Source: Flavihumibacter sp. ZG627 | GTDB lineage: Bacteria > Bacteroidota > Bacteroidia > Chitinophagales > Chitinophagaceae | Reading direction: 5' to 3' | Length of the DNA stretch: 64,000 bases | Assembly: GCF_000814325.1 (NCBI RefSeq) | Contig: NZ_JPHF01000002.1 | Span: 1 to 64,000, forward strand | Part shown: positions 24,964 through 34,287 of the stretch, piece after piece | Position numbering within the stretch: the stretch's first letter is position 1 | Layout: each line of letters opens with the position of its first letter | Translations under genes and position numbers: made by a program | The notes under the pieces: model-generated | The model's database searches: none | What the model was told of the DNA's origin: nothing | What the model saw: the letters and a program-made list of their open reading frames with translations, nothing else

Positions 24964-26121
24964 ATGATGCAGAAACGTATAGCAATATTTGGATCCACAG
25001 GCTCAATAGGTACGCAGGCACTTGAAGTGATCGCCGCCAATCCATCCCTGTTTTCAGCGGAGGTGCTCACCGCGCAATCCAATGATGACCTGCTTATAAA
25101 ACAGGCTCTCCAGTTCAATCCAAATATTGTAGTTATAGGCGATGAAACCCGCTACCAGAAGGTAAAGGACGCTCTCGCCAAAACAGATATAAAAGTTTTT
25201 GCTGGTGAAAAGGCATTGGAAGAAGTGGCCGCGATGGATTGCTATGACCTGATGCTGGCGGGCATTGTTGGTTTCGCCGGACTAAAACCCACCCTGCAGG
25301 CAGTTGAACAAGGTAAGGCCGTAGCCCTCGCCAATAAAGAAACACTTGTGGTAGCAGGAGATATCGTGATGCAGAAGGCCATCGAAAAAAGAGTTCCCAT
25401 CATTCCTGTTGACAGTGAACATTCAGCCATATTTCAATGCCTGGTAGGGGAGAACCTGAATCCCATAGATAAGATCATCCTCACCGCTTCCGGCGGACCG
25501 TTTCTTGGAAAGAAGCCTAATTTCCTCGTGAACGTTAAGCGCGACCATGCCCTGCAGCACCCTAACTGGAGTATGGGCGCTAAGATCACGATCGACTCGG
25601 CCACGCTGATGAACAAGGGACTTGAAATGATCGAGGCTAAATGGTTATTCAACCTCAAACCCGACCAGGTGCAGGTGTTGGTTCATCCGCAGAGTATCAT
25701 TCATAGCATGGTGCAATTTGAAGACGGAAGTATTAAAGCACAGATGGGATTGCCCGATATGAAACTGCCCATCCAGTATGCACTTGCTTTTCCGCAGAGG
25801 CTGGCCAATCAGTTTCCCCGATATGATTTTCGCAGGCCTAATACATTGAATTTCGAAGAGCCTGATATAAAAACATTCCGCAACCTGGCGCTCGCTACTG
25901 AGGCATTGCATAAAGGAGGAAATCTTCCCTGCGTACTGAATGCTGCCAATGAGATCGCGGTATTTGCATTCCTGCGTAACCGTGTTGGATTTCTTGATAT
26001 GACCGATGTAATTGAAAGGACAATGGAAAAGGTTGCCTTTATCGGGCAACCTACATTGGAAGAATATTTTGAAAGCGATGCAGAAGCAAGAGAATTTGCT
26101 GCCACGCTTATTCATCTTTGA
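24964..26121 (+). CDS. dxr: 1-deoxy-D-xylulose 5-phosphate reductoisomerase
   Basis: The enzyme makes 2-C-methylerythritol 4-phosphate with NADPH and a divalent metal, the committed step of the MEP isoprenoid pathway. The N-terminal Rossmann motif is FGSTGSIGTQALEV (9-22). The metal site is in VPVDSEHSAIFQC (about 148-160), and SMGAKITIDSATLMNKGLE and VHPQSIIHSMV are conserved active-site stretches. At 385 residues it is full length. It is 57 bp after argH, so it may be read from the arginine operon. The neighbour rseP is often near dxr in bacteria, here separated by one lipoprotein gene. Confidence 0.97.
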   Translation: MMQKRIAIFGSTGSIGTQALEVIAANPSLFSAEVLTAQSNDDLLIKQALQFNPNIVVIGDETRYQKVKDALAKTDIKVFAGEKALEEVAAMDCYDLMLAGIVGFAGLKPTLQAVEQGKAVALANKETLVVAGDIVMQKAIEKRVPIIPVDSEHSAIFQCLVGENLNPIDKIILTASGGPFLGKKPNFLVNVKRDHALQHPNWSMGAKITIDSATLMNKGLEMIEAKWLFNLKPDQVQVLVHPQSIIHSMVQFEDGSIKAQMGLPDMKLPIQYALAFPQRLANQFPRYDFRRPNTLNFEEPDIKTFRNLALATEALHKGGNLPCVLNAANEIAVFAFLRNRVGFLDMTDVIERTMEKVAFIGQPTLEEYFESDAEAREFAATLIHL

Positions 26122-26136
26122 TTTATACCATCCTCA

Positions 26137-26553
26137 TTAATTCACTTCAAAAGTATCGGCACGGTATAACTGCTGGTTATTATAATAACGAAGAATATAA
26201 CGTCCGCCGGTAGATACCTTGAATTTAAAAGTTGAATCTTTTGCATATATACCGGTTGGACAGGTAGTATCAGCTCTCTGCGGATTAGGAACAGATGCGA
26301 TGGCCTGCACTTCAAATTGGTTTACACCCAGGGAAGAACTTCGAACATCAAATCCCTCCAGCTTGTAGCAAAGGTTGGGTGCCTGAACACTGATATTTGT
26401 GCTCACGGTATCTCCAACTTCAGCATCAGGTATAGGCGCAACCCCGGTTATGGTAATGGGAACATAAAGTCTCTCCGCCGGTGGTAGGGATTCAGTTTTC
26501 AGGCAGGATGCAGCCCCAGCCAATATCACAGCACATAAAACAGGTATTTTCAT
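26137..26553 (-). CDS. Small lipoprotein of unknown function
   Basis: The 138-residue product has a lipoprotein signal peptide with lipobox AASC (Cys17), so it should be anchored in the outer or inner membrane. The mature part looks like a beta-sandwich with PITITGVAPIPDAEVGDTV at its start and repeated strands afterwards. A Cys pair near residues 61 and 99 could form a disulfide. No family is recognised. It is convergent with dxr and divergent from rseP, so it is transcribed alone. Confidence 0.7.
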   Translation of the reverse strand: MKIPVLCAVILAGAASCLKTESLPPAERLYVPITITGVAPIPDAEVGDTVSTNISVQAPNLCYKLEGFDVRSSSLGVNQFEVQAIASVPNPQRADTTCPTGIYAKDSTFKFKVSTGGRYILRYYNNQQLYRADTFEVN

Positions 26554-26681
26554 ATAACATTTTAGAGGTTGACAACGGCCGATGCAATAACGTTGCCAGT
26601 TATCAAAATTTTATCATCCCTTTACCCTTTTTTACCGGATATTTGTCACTATTTAAAAATTGAATTTCACTGATTTATAAT

Positions 26682-28031
26682 ATGAGTTTGTTAGCAATTA
26701 ACTGGGCGGAAGTAGGTGTTAAGGCAGGGCAATTTATTTTATCCTTTTCCATTATTGTAGTGCTCCATGAACTGGGGCATTTTCTGCCTGCGCGATGGTT
26801 CAAATGTCGCGTTGAGAAATTTTATCTCTTCTTCAATCCATGGTTCTCCCTCTTCAAGAAAAAGATCGGTGAAACAGAATATGGACTGGGATGGGTTCCC
26901 TTTGGCGGTTATGTAAAAATTTCCGGGATGGTTGATGAGAGCATGGACAAGGAGCAGATGAAGCAGCCTGCGCAGCCATGGGAATTTCGCAGCAAGCCAG
27001 CCTGGCAGCGACTCATCATCATGCTGGGTGGTGTAACAGTGAACCTCATCCTGGGTTTTTTGATATATGCCGGTATGCTTTGGTATTGGGGAGAAAGTTA
27101 TGTTCCAACCAATAAGTTCACTTATGGAATTGCAACCGATTCACTTGCACAGAGTATTGGCCTGCGTGATGGTGATAAAGTACTGAGTGTTGACGGAAAA
27201 TATATCGATCGCTTTAATAAGATCCCGCTCAAAGTTATTCTTGAAGGGGCCAATACAATTGAGGTGGAGCGTGATGGAAAGCCAGTTTCGGTAAACATCC
27301 CGGAAGATTTTGCTGCCAAACTGATCCATTTCAAGACGATCAACTTCATTGATATGCGGGTGCCTTTTCTGGGCGTTGATTCTGTTGCTGATACAAGTGC
27401 TGCCGCCAATGCAGGTATTCTTGCCAATGACAGGATCATTGCAGTGAATGGTAAGTCCACCGCGTTTTTCCACGATTTCCGCAAAACGGTTCAGACCAAT
27501 AAAGGAAAGGAAGTAAATATGGTGGTGCTTCGCGGAACTGATACTCTACAGGTAGCCATGACCGTTCCTGCGTCGGGTACCATTGGTGTTTATAATATGT
27601 CGCCCAAGGACCAGTTTGAAGTGAAGGAAATCAGTTATGGTTTCCTGGAAGCGATTCCTGCCGGCTTCAAGAAAAGCATAGAAACACTTGAATCATACTG
27701 GCTGCAACTGAAGCTTATCTTCAGTGGTAAGGTCAATACAAATGAATCACTCGGAAGCGTTATCAGTATCGGTAAAATGTTTGCGCCGCAGTGGGACTGG
27801 ATGCAGTTCTGGAGCCTGACAGCATTTTTCTCGCTGGTGCTGGCGCTGATGAATATACTTCCCATTCCCGGTCTTGATGGAGGTCATGCCCTCTTCACCA
27901 TTTTCGAAATGGTGAGCGGCCGAAAACCCAGTGATAAGTTCATGGAGTACGCGCAGATGGTGGGTATGGTGTTACTGCTGGGACTGATGGCCTATGCACT
28001 GGGTCTGGATATTTTCCGGCTGTTTAAATAA
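26682..28031 (+). CDS. rseP: Site-2 protease RseP
   Basis: This intramembrane zinc metalloprotease cleaves anti-sigma factors and signal-peptide remnants inside the membrane. The catalytic HELGH motif is at 29-33 in the first TM helix, and the third zinc ligand is in IPGLDGGHALF near 398. Two PDZ-like domains lie between (about 125-200 and 210-290). The C-terminus has three or so TM helices. The 449-residue length is usual. It would act in sigma-E-type envelope signalling; no anti-sigma gene is adjacent. Confidence 0.95.
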   Translation: MSLLAINWAEVGVKAGQFILSFSIIVVLHELGHFLPARWFKCRVEKFYLFFNPWFSLFKKKIGETEYGLGWVPFGGYVKISGMVDESMDKEQMKQPAQPWEFRSKPAWQRLIIMLGGVTVNLILGFLIYAGMLWYWGESYVPTNKFTYGIATDSLAQSIGLRDGDKVLSVDGKYIDRFNKIPLKVILEGANTIEVERDGKPVSVNIPEDFAAKLIHFKTINFIDMRVPFLGVDSVADTSAAANAGILANDRIIAVNGKSTAFFHDFRKTVQTNKGKEVNMVVLRGTDTLQVAMTVPASGTIGVYNMSPKDQFEVKEISYGFLEAIPAGFKKSIETLESYWLQLKLIFSGKVNTNESLGSVISIGKMFAPQWDWMQFWSLTAFFSLVLALMNILPIPGLDGGHALFTIFEMVSGRKPSDKFMEYAQMVGMVLLLGLMAYALGLDIFRLFK

Positions 28032-28048
28032 GTGTAAGTGTCAAACAC

Positions 28049-29857
28049 CTAACCTCCCAGGTCTATTCCAATCTTCTTCATGAGAATGGAAGCGTTCATG
28101 CTTTGGCAGATACCTGGTTTGAGTTTGTAATCAAAATACAATTCTTCTCCTTCAACGGAAACATCGAAATGATAGTTGCTGATGGCATCGGGGAATGAGT
28201 TCGATAGCTCTGTAAGGGCAAGATCATGAGTAGCCAGCATACCGCAGGCATCCTGTTTTACCAGTTGTTGCAGCAAGGCCCTCGAGCCAGTGTGGCGATC
28301 GTGGGAGTTGGTACCTCTGAGTATCTCATCAAGCAAAAGGAAGACCGGTTCCTTTGCATTTACGGATTCAATGATCGATTTCAGTTTGCTTAGTTCTGCA
28401 TAAAAAGTAGAGGCATTTTCCTCGAGGTTATCTGCGATTCGCATACTGCTCATGATGCGCATATTGGCCACTTCAAGTGAGTGAGCACAAACCGGAGCTC
28501 CAGCCATTGCAAGTACCTGGTTAACGCCCATACTGCGAAGGAAGGTGCTCTTACCTGCCATATTTGATCCCGTGATGAGTGAGATGGCTGGTCGGCCCGA
28601 CGTACTGAAATCATTGTTCACCCTCTTTCCCTCAGGTATAAGGGGATGACCAAGTGATATGGCATGGTATCGCCCATGCTCTGCATTTATGGTGGGGAAG
28701 GTCCACCGGGGATGATTAAACGCCGCACGTCCCAGGCTGTTCAGCATTTCCATTTCGGCTAATGCTTGGAACCATTGAGATGTATCGCTACCATGATCAT
28801 TTTTCCATTTTTCAAGGGAGAGGATCTGGCGCAGATCCCACAATAAAAAACTGTTCAGAAAAAGAAATACCAGTGGGTTCAGGCGATAGTCGAACCGGTC
28901 AAGAATCTTTTCCAGCAGCCTGATTGATGCCGATGCCGCAGGCGCATTAGCAGGAATTAATTTCTCCCGTATAGCTCTCAGCTTTACAGCGCTGAATGGT
29001 GAAGATTCAATATGCAGAAGGGAAGAAGAAAGTGTTTTCAATTCGGGAACGATCTTATCCAGTATGCGGTATTGAGGAGTTGCTTTCCGGGTAATGGAAA
29101 AGGCGATGACCACATATACCAGAACCAGCAGGTAGAAGACAGAGGCATCCAGCAATCCGATAATATGAAATAGGAGAGAGCCCAGTGAAATGAGAGGAAA
29201 TATTATTGCCAGCAATTTCCAGGATCGCTTGGGCAGAAAAGCAGATGATTGCTGCATCCATTCGGAGATGCGGGTTTCTGTTTTCAGGGTAACAGATTCC
29301 GAAATTCCGGTAGCCTGGAATATAGTACTCCACGCAGGTTCCAAAGCAATTTCCGCGGCAGCCTTCTGACGTAACATTATTTCTTCTGTTGTTTCAGGCG
29401 CTAATAATTCCTTTGCTAGTTGCCTGTTGCCCTGCTCACTGGTACAACGATTAATATACTGGAAAACTGAAGCCTGTCCCAATATATCCAGATCCCCTGC
29501 ATATGCATGTGATTTTGGTGCGAGATCATGTCCGTTATATCTCTTTGTGAAATGATGCTCCGCGATCTGCTGTTCTTCCTGGTGGATATTGATAAGTTGT
29601 TCGAGCAAGCTGATACGTGCGCTGAGGTTGAGGCTGCGGGCAAGTAGCCAGAGAAAGGCGGCCACGGCAATTGCAAAACCAATGAAAGCTGCAGCTATGC
29701 TTATCTTCCAGCTTTGCCAGGTGATGACAGCGCCGAGAATAAAAATGCCAACTCTTATCCAGCCGATAATATTTTTTTGCCTTGCAAGCTCTTCTTTTTT
29801 CATTCGGGAGCTTGACTCCTCCTCTTTATACCAGTTAACAGGGTTAGTTTGAACCAT
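28049..29857 (-). CDS. Membrane-anchored MutS-family ATPase
   Basis: The C-terminal third is a MutS domain V ATPase: Walker A GSNMAGKST (430-438), Walker B LLLDE (507-511), and the dimer-composite block GTNSHDRHTGSRALL (515-529). The N-terminal half has hydrophobic helices at about 33-47, 54-74, 212-235 and 238-256 and lacks the mismatch-recognition domains of MutS1 and the Smr nuclease of MutS2. It is therefore not a mismatch repair enzyme in the usual sense. The role is unknown. It is convergent with rseP. Confidence 0.85.
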   Translation of the reverse strand: MVQTNPVNWYKEEESSSRMKKEELARQKNIIGWIRVGIFILGAVITWQSWKISIAAAFIGFAIAVAAFLWLLARSLNLSARISLLEQLINIHQEEQQIAEHHFTKRYNGHDLAPKSHAYAGDLDILGQASVFQYINRCTSEQGNRQLAKELLAPETTEEIMLRQKAAAEIALEPAWSTIFQATGISESVTLKTETRISEWMQQSSAFLPKRSWKLLAIIFPLISLGSLLFHIIGLLDASVFYLLVLVYVVIAFSITRKATPQYRILDKIVPELKTLSSSLLHIESSPFSAVKLRAIREKLIPANAPAASASIRLLEKILDRFDYRLNPLVFLFLNSFLLWDLRQILSLEKWKNDHGSDTSQWFQALAEMEMLNSLGRAAFNHPRWTFPTINAEHGRYHAISLGHPLIPEGKRVNNDFSTSGRPAISLITGSNMAGKSTFLRSMGVNQVLAMAGAPVCAHSLEVANMRIMSSMRIADNLEENASTFYAELSKLKSIIESVNAKEPVFLLLDEILRGTNSHDRHTGSRALLQQLVKQDACGMLATHDLALTELSNSFPDAISNYHFDVSVEGEELYFDYKLKPGICQSMNASILMKKIGIDLGG

Positions 29858-29913
29858 GCCATGAAACTAGTATATTTTAGAATCGGTTAACGAAAATGGC
29901 GCCTGATTTGTGC

Positions 29914-29921
29914 TATATTTG
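29914..29921 (+). promoter_or_regulatory. -7 element upstream of tmRNA
   Basis: TATATTTG matches TAnnTTTG, 76 bp before the mature tmRNA 5' end. No clear -33 TTTG is seen at the right distance. Confidence 0.45.
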
Positions 29922-29997
29922 CTGTCCGCAGTAAGGAATGTTATTTAAAAGTCAGACCACAAATCTTACCTCTTAAATCTCACTTCTTACCTGACCT

Positions 29998-30370
29998 GGG
30001 GCTGTATTGGCTTCGACAGCGTAGTTCTTTGAGAGTATAAGCATGTCGTGCGTTGGATAATTAGCACGTTAATCTGAATATTCAAAACTCAAATGGCAAT
30101 ACACAGTATGCCATGGCTGCCTAATCAGTGATTAAGTAGTCATTAGGGCCGCGTTGAGCAGGTTGGTCTGTTACCAAGCTCCGCCGCCGACTCAAAACAA
30201 AATACAGGCTGCTGCAAGTGAAGGCTGTGACGCTTGCTTAAGACCATCCAGCTAAGGGGGAAATTGGTTCGTGCTGTTCCTGCTTCCCTTCTACAATTAA
30301 TACAGTAATAAGCATGTAGAAAACTTTCGGCGGATATGTTTGGACGAGGGTTCGACTCCCTCCAGCTCCA
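29998..30370 (+). ncRNA. ssrA: Transfer-messenger RNA
   Basis: tmRNA rescues stalled ribosomes and tags the nascent chain for proteolysis. The 5' end GGGGCTG pairs with CAGCTCC at the 3' end (30363-30369), followed by discriminator A; CCA is not encoded in full. The TTCGACAG near the 5' end and GGTTCGACTCCC T-arm are typical. The tag frame begins at GGC 30095 and reads GNTQYAMAA with stop TAA at 30122-30124, so the added tag is Ala plus GNTQYAMAA. The 373-nt single-piece form is usual for Bacteroidota. Confidence 0.96.
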
Positions 30371-30428
30371 CCGCGTCTGCTGTAGCTTTAGCGAAAGCAG
30401 ACTGAAGATTAAAAACAGAAAGTACATT

Positions 30429-30474
30429 AAAGAAGGCTCACAATATCAACTATTTGCGAGCCTTCTTTATTTTA
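30429..30474 (+). terminator. Terminator downstream of tmRNA
   Basis: AAAGAAGGCTC (30429-30439) pairs perfectly with GAGCCTTCTTT (30458-30468), an 11-bp stem with an 18-nt loop followed by a T-rich tail. Confidence 0.8.
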
Positions 30475-30567
30475 CTATTCATCTGCAGTTTCGAATACAC
30501 TTTCACGTTATTCCCATCTCATAATATTTCAGGCTTAGTATATTTATAAAATACTCAAAGAAATCTG

Positions 30568-33063
30568 ATGCTGAATAAATCGCTAATTCTCGCTGCCTTT
30601 CTTATTGGCACCCTTCAAGCTTTTTCCCAAAAAATTCATCATTTTCAGGAGGCCCTTTTGATCAATTCAGGCAGCCGTTATGGTCGGGAAGCAGTATATG
30701 CCGATCTGCTGGCCTGGAAACTTTATAACAACAGTCTCGGTAAACCGGTGGCCGGCGCTGTTTTTGACATCACGGAAAAAGGGGACACCCTACGCTGGCA
30801 GGCGATCAAAGCCGATAGTGCCAACAGGTTCCTGACCCGGCAGTGGCGGGTGATTGCGAGGGGAAACACTTTTGGAAATCCCAATCGGGTTGATCGTGGA
30901 ACGGGGTATATCTACCTTACATATTCTTCAGCAAAAGCGCAACCCGCAATACTGAATATTAAGGGCAACAGCGGGGTTTATTTCAATGGTATACCGCATA
31001 TGGGCGATCCATATAACTCCGGTTATATGCATATTCCGGTGAACTTAAAAAAGGGATTGAACGAACTATTTGTAAGAGGCACAAATATCTCAGCAGATCT
31101 TATCTTTCCCGGCAAAGCAGTTTCACTGGCTGCCGATGATCTCACACTGCCTTCCATCATTAAAGGAAATGACAATAGCAACCTGGAAGCTGCCATAGTT
31201 GTAATCAATACAAGTTCAAAAACTTTATCCAGCCTTCAATTAAAAACATCAATGGGAGGGAAGGAGATTAAATCAATGCTACCACCGGTTCCTCCAATGA
31301 CTACAAGGAAGGTCAAATTCAGGTTTGATGCGAGCGGTATTACCGAGAAGGGATGGAATGATTGCAGTGTTTCACTATTCGAAAAGCAGAAACTCATTGA
31401 TACATCTACCATAAAAATTGAGTGTGTAGAGCCGGGTGATAAGTATAGTGTCACCTTCACCAGTAATATTGATGGCAGCCTTCAATACTATGCAGTTACA
31501 CCTCAATTGCCTGCAGCAAATGATTCTGGTAATGCATTATTCCTGTCTGTTCATGGGGCGGGAGTTGAAGCACTTGGACAGGCCAGGGCTTACCAATCCA
31601 AGGATTGGGGAACACTGGTTGCTGCTACTAACCGACGACCTCGTGGATTTAACTGGGAAGACTGGGGAAGGCTTGATGCATTGGAAGTACTTGCCCTGGC
31701 AAAGAAAAACTTCAAACCGGATCCACAGCATATTTATCTCACCGGTCATTCAATGGGTGGACATGGCACATGGTTCCTCGGAGCAACCTATCCCGATAAA
31801 TGGGCGGCTATCGCACCTTGCGCGGGTTATCCCACGCTGAAAGGATATGGCTCTGCTGATGGACTAATTCCAGATAGCAGTAATTCACCTGCTGAACAAA
31901 TGCTGCTGCGTTCCAGCAACCAAAGCGACGTAATCAAACTTGCCACCAACTATAAATCTTTAGGTGTTTACATAATGCATGGTGATGCCGACCGTGTTGT
32001 TCCTGTCACCTATGCAAGACAAATGAGAAAGGTGCTGGCTGATTTTCATAGTGATTATAACTACTATGAATACCCGGGTGGCGAACATTGGATAGGAAGT
32101 GAGAGTGTTGACTGGCCCTATATATTCGACTATTTCAAGTGGCACAAGATTGCTGTGGACACTGCCGTGAATACAATTGATTTCAGCACGGCAAATCCAG
32201 GTATATCTGCATCCTATCGCTGGGCTTCTATTCTGCAACAACAGTTTCCACTACGCTATAGCCGGATCCAACTTAAAAGAAGTAACAGCGCAAAAACTAT
32301 AACAGGTACTACTGAAAATACAGAGTTGATTCAATTTGGTCTGGAAAATTTTGGGAAAGGCGCTACTGTGAATATCATGCTAGACAGCCAGCTGATAAAA
32401 TATACAACCAGCTCCGCAAATGATACTGTGATCCTCAAAAAGGAAAACAACAGTTGGGCTTTTGCAGGATTTCCAACGGCGCAAGAGAAGAACCCCATAA
32501 GGAATGGCACATTCAAAGATGCATTTAACTTCAACATGATTTTTGTGTATGGCACAACCGGCAACAAACAAGAAAATGAATGGAGTTATAACAAGGCTAT
32601 TTATGATGCCGAAACATGGTACTACCGTGGCAATGGAGCAGTTGAGATAATTGCCGATAAAGATTTTGATCCTACACGATATAAGGACAGGGGTGTGATC
32701 CTTTTTGGGAATGCAAGCACAAACAGCGCCTGGAATAAGTTGCTATTGAACTCACCCATCCAGGTTAAAAGAAATCAAATACAGGCTGGTGATAAAACCT
32801 GGACGGGCGATGACCTGAGCGCCTACTTCGTTTGGCCTCTGGAGAATTCCTCTTTTGCCAGTGTTGGCGTTGTAACCGGTACTGGATTGAAGGGAATGAA
32901 TGCCGCAAATGCCAATCAATACTTTGCTGGTGCCAGCGGCTTCCCTGATTTTATGATCTATAGTTTGGACATGCTAAAAAATGGTCCATCAGAAATTAAG
33001 CTGGCTGGTTTTTTTGATAATAACTGGAAAATCACCAAATCAAATATTGCAGAAGGTAAGTAA
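30568..33063 (+). CDS. Secreted alpha/beta hydrolase (prolyl-oligopeptidase-like)
   Basis: The 831-residue exported protein has a Sec signal peptide (about 1-21), an N-terminal beta-rich region to about 290, an alpha/beta hydrolase domain at about 295-540, and a C-terminal region of about 290 residues without a recognised fold. The catalytic triad is visible as Ser395 in GHSMGG, Asp475 in HGDADRVVP and His507 in PGGEHW. This suggests a peptidase or a carbohydrate esterase of the PHB-depolymerase-like kind. It is monocistronic, convergent with the BNR lipoprotein gene. Confidence 0.82.
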   Translation: MLNKSLILAAFLIGTLQAFSQKIHHFQEALLINSGSRYGREAVYADLLAWKLYNNSLGKPVAGAVFDITEKGDTLRWQAIKADSANRFLTRQWRVIARGNTFGNPNRVDRGTGYIYLTYSSAKAQPAILNIKGNSGVYFNGIPHMGDPYNSGYMHIPVNLKKGLNELFVRGTNISADLIFPGKAVSLAADDLTLPSIIKGNDNSNLEAAIVVINTSSKTLSSLQLKTSMGGKEIKSMLPPVPPMTTRKVKFRFDASGITEKGWNDCSVSLFEKQKLIDTSTIKIECVEPGDKYSVTFTSNIDGSLQYYAVTPQLPAANDSGNALFLSVHGAGVEALGQARAYQSKDWGTLVAATNRRPRGFNWEDWGRLDALEVLALAKKNFKPDPQHIYLTGHSMGGHGTWFLGATYPDKWAAIAPCAGYPTLKGYGSADGLIPDSSNSPAEQMLLRSSNQSDVIKLATNYKSLGVYIMHGDADRVVPVTYARQMRKVLADFHSDYNYYEYPGGEHWIGSESVDWPYIFDYFKWHKIAVDTAVNTIDFSTANPGISASYRWASILQQQFPLRYSRIQLKRSNSAKTITGTTENTELIQFGLENFGKGATVNIMLDSQLIKYTTSSANDTVILKKENNSWAFAGFPTAQEKNPIRNGTFKDAFNFNMIFVYGTTGNKQENEWSYNKAIYDAETWYYRGNGAVEIIADKDFDPTRYKDRGVILFGNASTNSAWNKLLLNSPIQVKRNQIQAGDKTWTGDDLSAYFVWPLENSSFASVGVVTGTGLKGMNAANANQYFAGASGFPDFMIYSLDMLKNGPSEIKLAGFFDNNWKITKSNIAEGK

Positions 33064-33078
33064 CAACAAGGCCACTTG

Positions 33079-34287
33079 TCATTTCCTTAATGCGGCAACG
33101 CGAATTGTTTTCGCATTGTCGTCGGTCCACGCAAACAGGAGTCCATCACCCGAACGCACCATTTGCGGGAAACCACTCGATCTCGATTCTGTTGAAGTAG
33201 CAATAATATGTGTATCTCCTTTTTTTCCATTTGCAAATACCTGCACCGCTTTGATGGCAGCGCCTTCCATCCAGCTTACCATAGCGCTTGAATCATCCAT
33301 CATTACAAGATCAACCCGACCGATGGCTTTGCCTTCATCGATGCGAATCGGTTCTTCAAAACTTGCCCCGCCGTCCTTAGAAAATATCAATTTGACCTGT
33401 GCATTTTTATCAGTTGCACTATACCAGGCAATCGCGAGGGTATTTCCTTTTGCGCCTGATGCAGGCCCATTAACTGGGCACCCGCTTATTTTCCAATTAT
33501 CCGGATAAATTGTTCGGGGACTGGTCCATTTTCCATCTACCAGTCTCACTATTGACATGTCTCTCACTTCATCTTCAGTGCGATCACGATAAATTACAAC
33601 GGGACCATTTGCGGTGATAGAAGTGCTTGTCTGGCAGCAATCACAGGTGCGTGCATCGAGTTGCCATTCATTCATCTTCTTACCTGACCCATCTACATAA
33701 GTTCCCCTTAGTGTCATTTCTCCGTGATGACCTTCATGGCCCTCATGGCCTTCCATGGAAGCATTCCGGCCATCGAGCCAGGAAATAAAATATCCGTTTT
33801 CGTAAGCTGCCATTGAAACAAAACCATGTTCTGCTTTTTTGCCATCATCGTGCAGGGTTACGGGTGAAGACCATTCGTTTCCACCATCTGCAGATGTTGT
33901 GATCTTAACATCATAGGCAAAAGTGCTGCTATCGCTTTTCTCGAGGAAATGGGCGATCAAACTGCCATTACCATCCGAGGCCAGCATGGGGAAGTCAGCC
34001 CAGTTAACGAACCAATCTTTTCCCTTAGCAATTAGTTTTGGCGCGGACCATTTATCTCCCTCCAATACCGAAAACATAAATTTGCTGGAATCCCCGGAGC
34101 GATCGATCCAGGAGAGATAAACGTCTCCTTTTATATCGGAAAATAAGAACGGCTCTGCCGATAGTGAATCAGCAGGGGAGGGTAGGGCCATTAACTTTAA
34201 TGGGCCATCTGAACTTTCATGTGGTTTCTCATTGCCACAGGAAATCAGAAAGGTGGTTAACACCAATCCAATCAATATATTTTTCAT
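33079..34287 (-). CDS. BNR-repeat (sialidase-like) lipoprotein with His-rich and CDCC motifs
   Basis: The lipobox is FLISC (Cys17). The mature protein reads as a six-bladed beta-propeller with Asp-box-like turns (SADGGNEWSSP near 132, SKDGGASFEEP near 310), as in exo-sialidases, but the arginine triad cannot be confirmed. Two odd motifs stand out: a His-rich loop (H181, H184, H187, H188, in EGHEGHEGHHGE) and ARTCDCCQTS (C215, C217, C218). They suggest metal binding or a thiol-redox role. It overlaps the thioredoxin-like gene upstream by ATGA, so the two are translationally coupled and probably work together. Confidence 0.75.
   Translation of the reverse strand: MKNILIGLVLTTFLISCGNEKPHESSDGPLKLMALPSPADSLSAEPFLFSDIKGDVYLSWIDRSGDSSKFMFSVLEGDKWSAPKLIAKGKDWFVNWADFPMLASDGNGSLIAHFLEKSDSSTFAYDVKITTSADGGNEWSSPVTLHDDGKKAEHGFVSMAAYENGYFISWLDGRNASMEGHEGHEGHHGEMTLRGTYVDGSGKKMNEWQLDARTCDCCQTSTSITANGPVVIYRDRTEDEVRDMSIVRLVDGKWTSPRTIYPDNWKISGCPVNGPASGAKGNTLAIAWYSATDKNAQVKLIFSKDGGASFEEPIRIDEGKAIGRVDLVMMDDSSAMVSWMEGAAIKAVQVFANGKKGDTHIIATSTESRSSGFPQMVRSGDGLLFAWTDDNAKTIRVAALRK

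Noticed and set aside
33079-34287. Confident annotation as a sialidase
   Set aside because: Asp-box-like turns are present, but the catalytic Arg triad, Tyr/Glu pair and Asp could not be placed, and the locus has no sialic acid genes.
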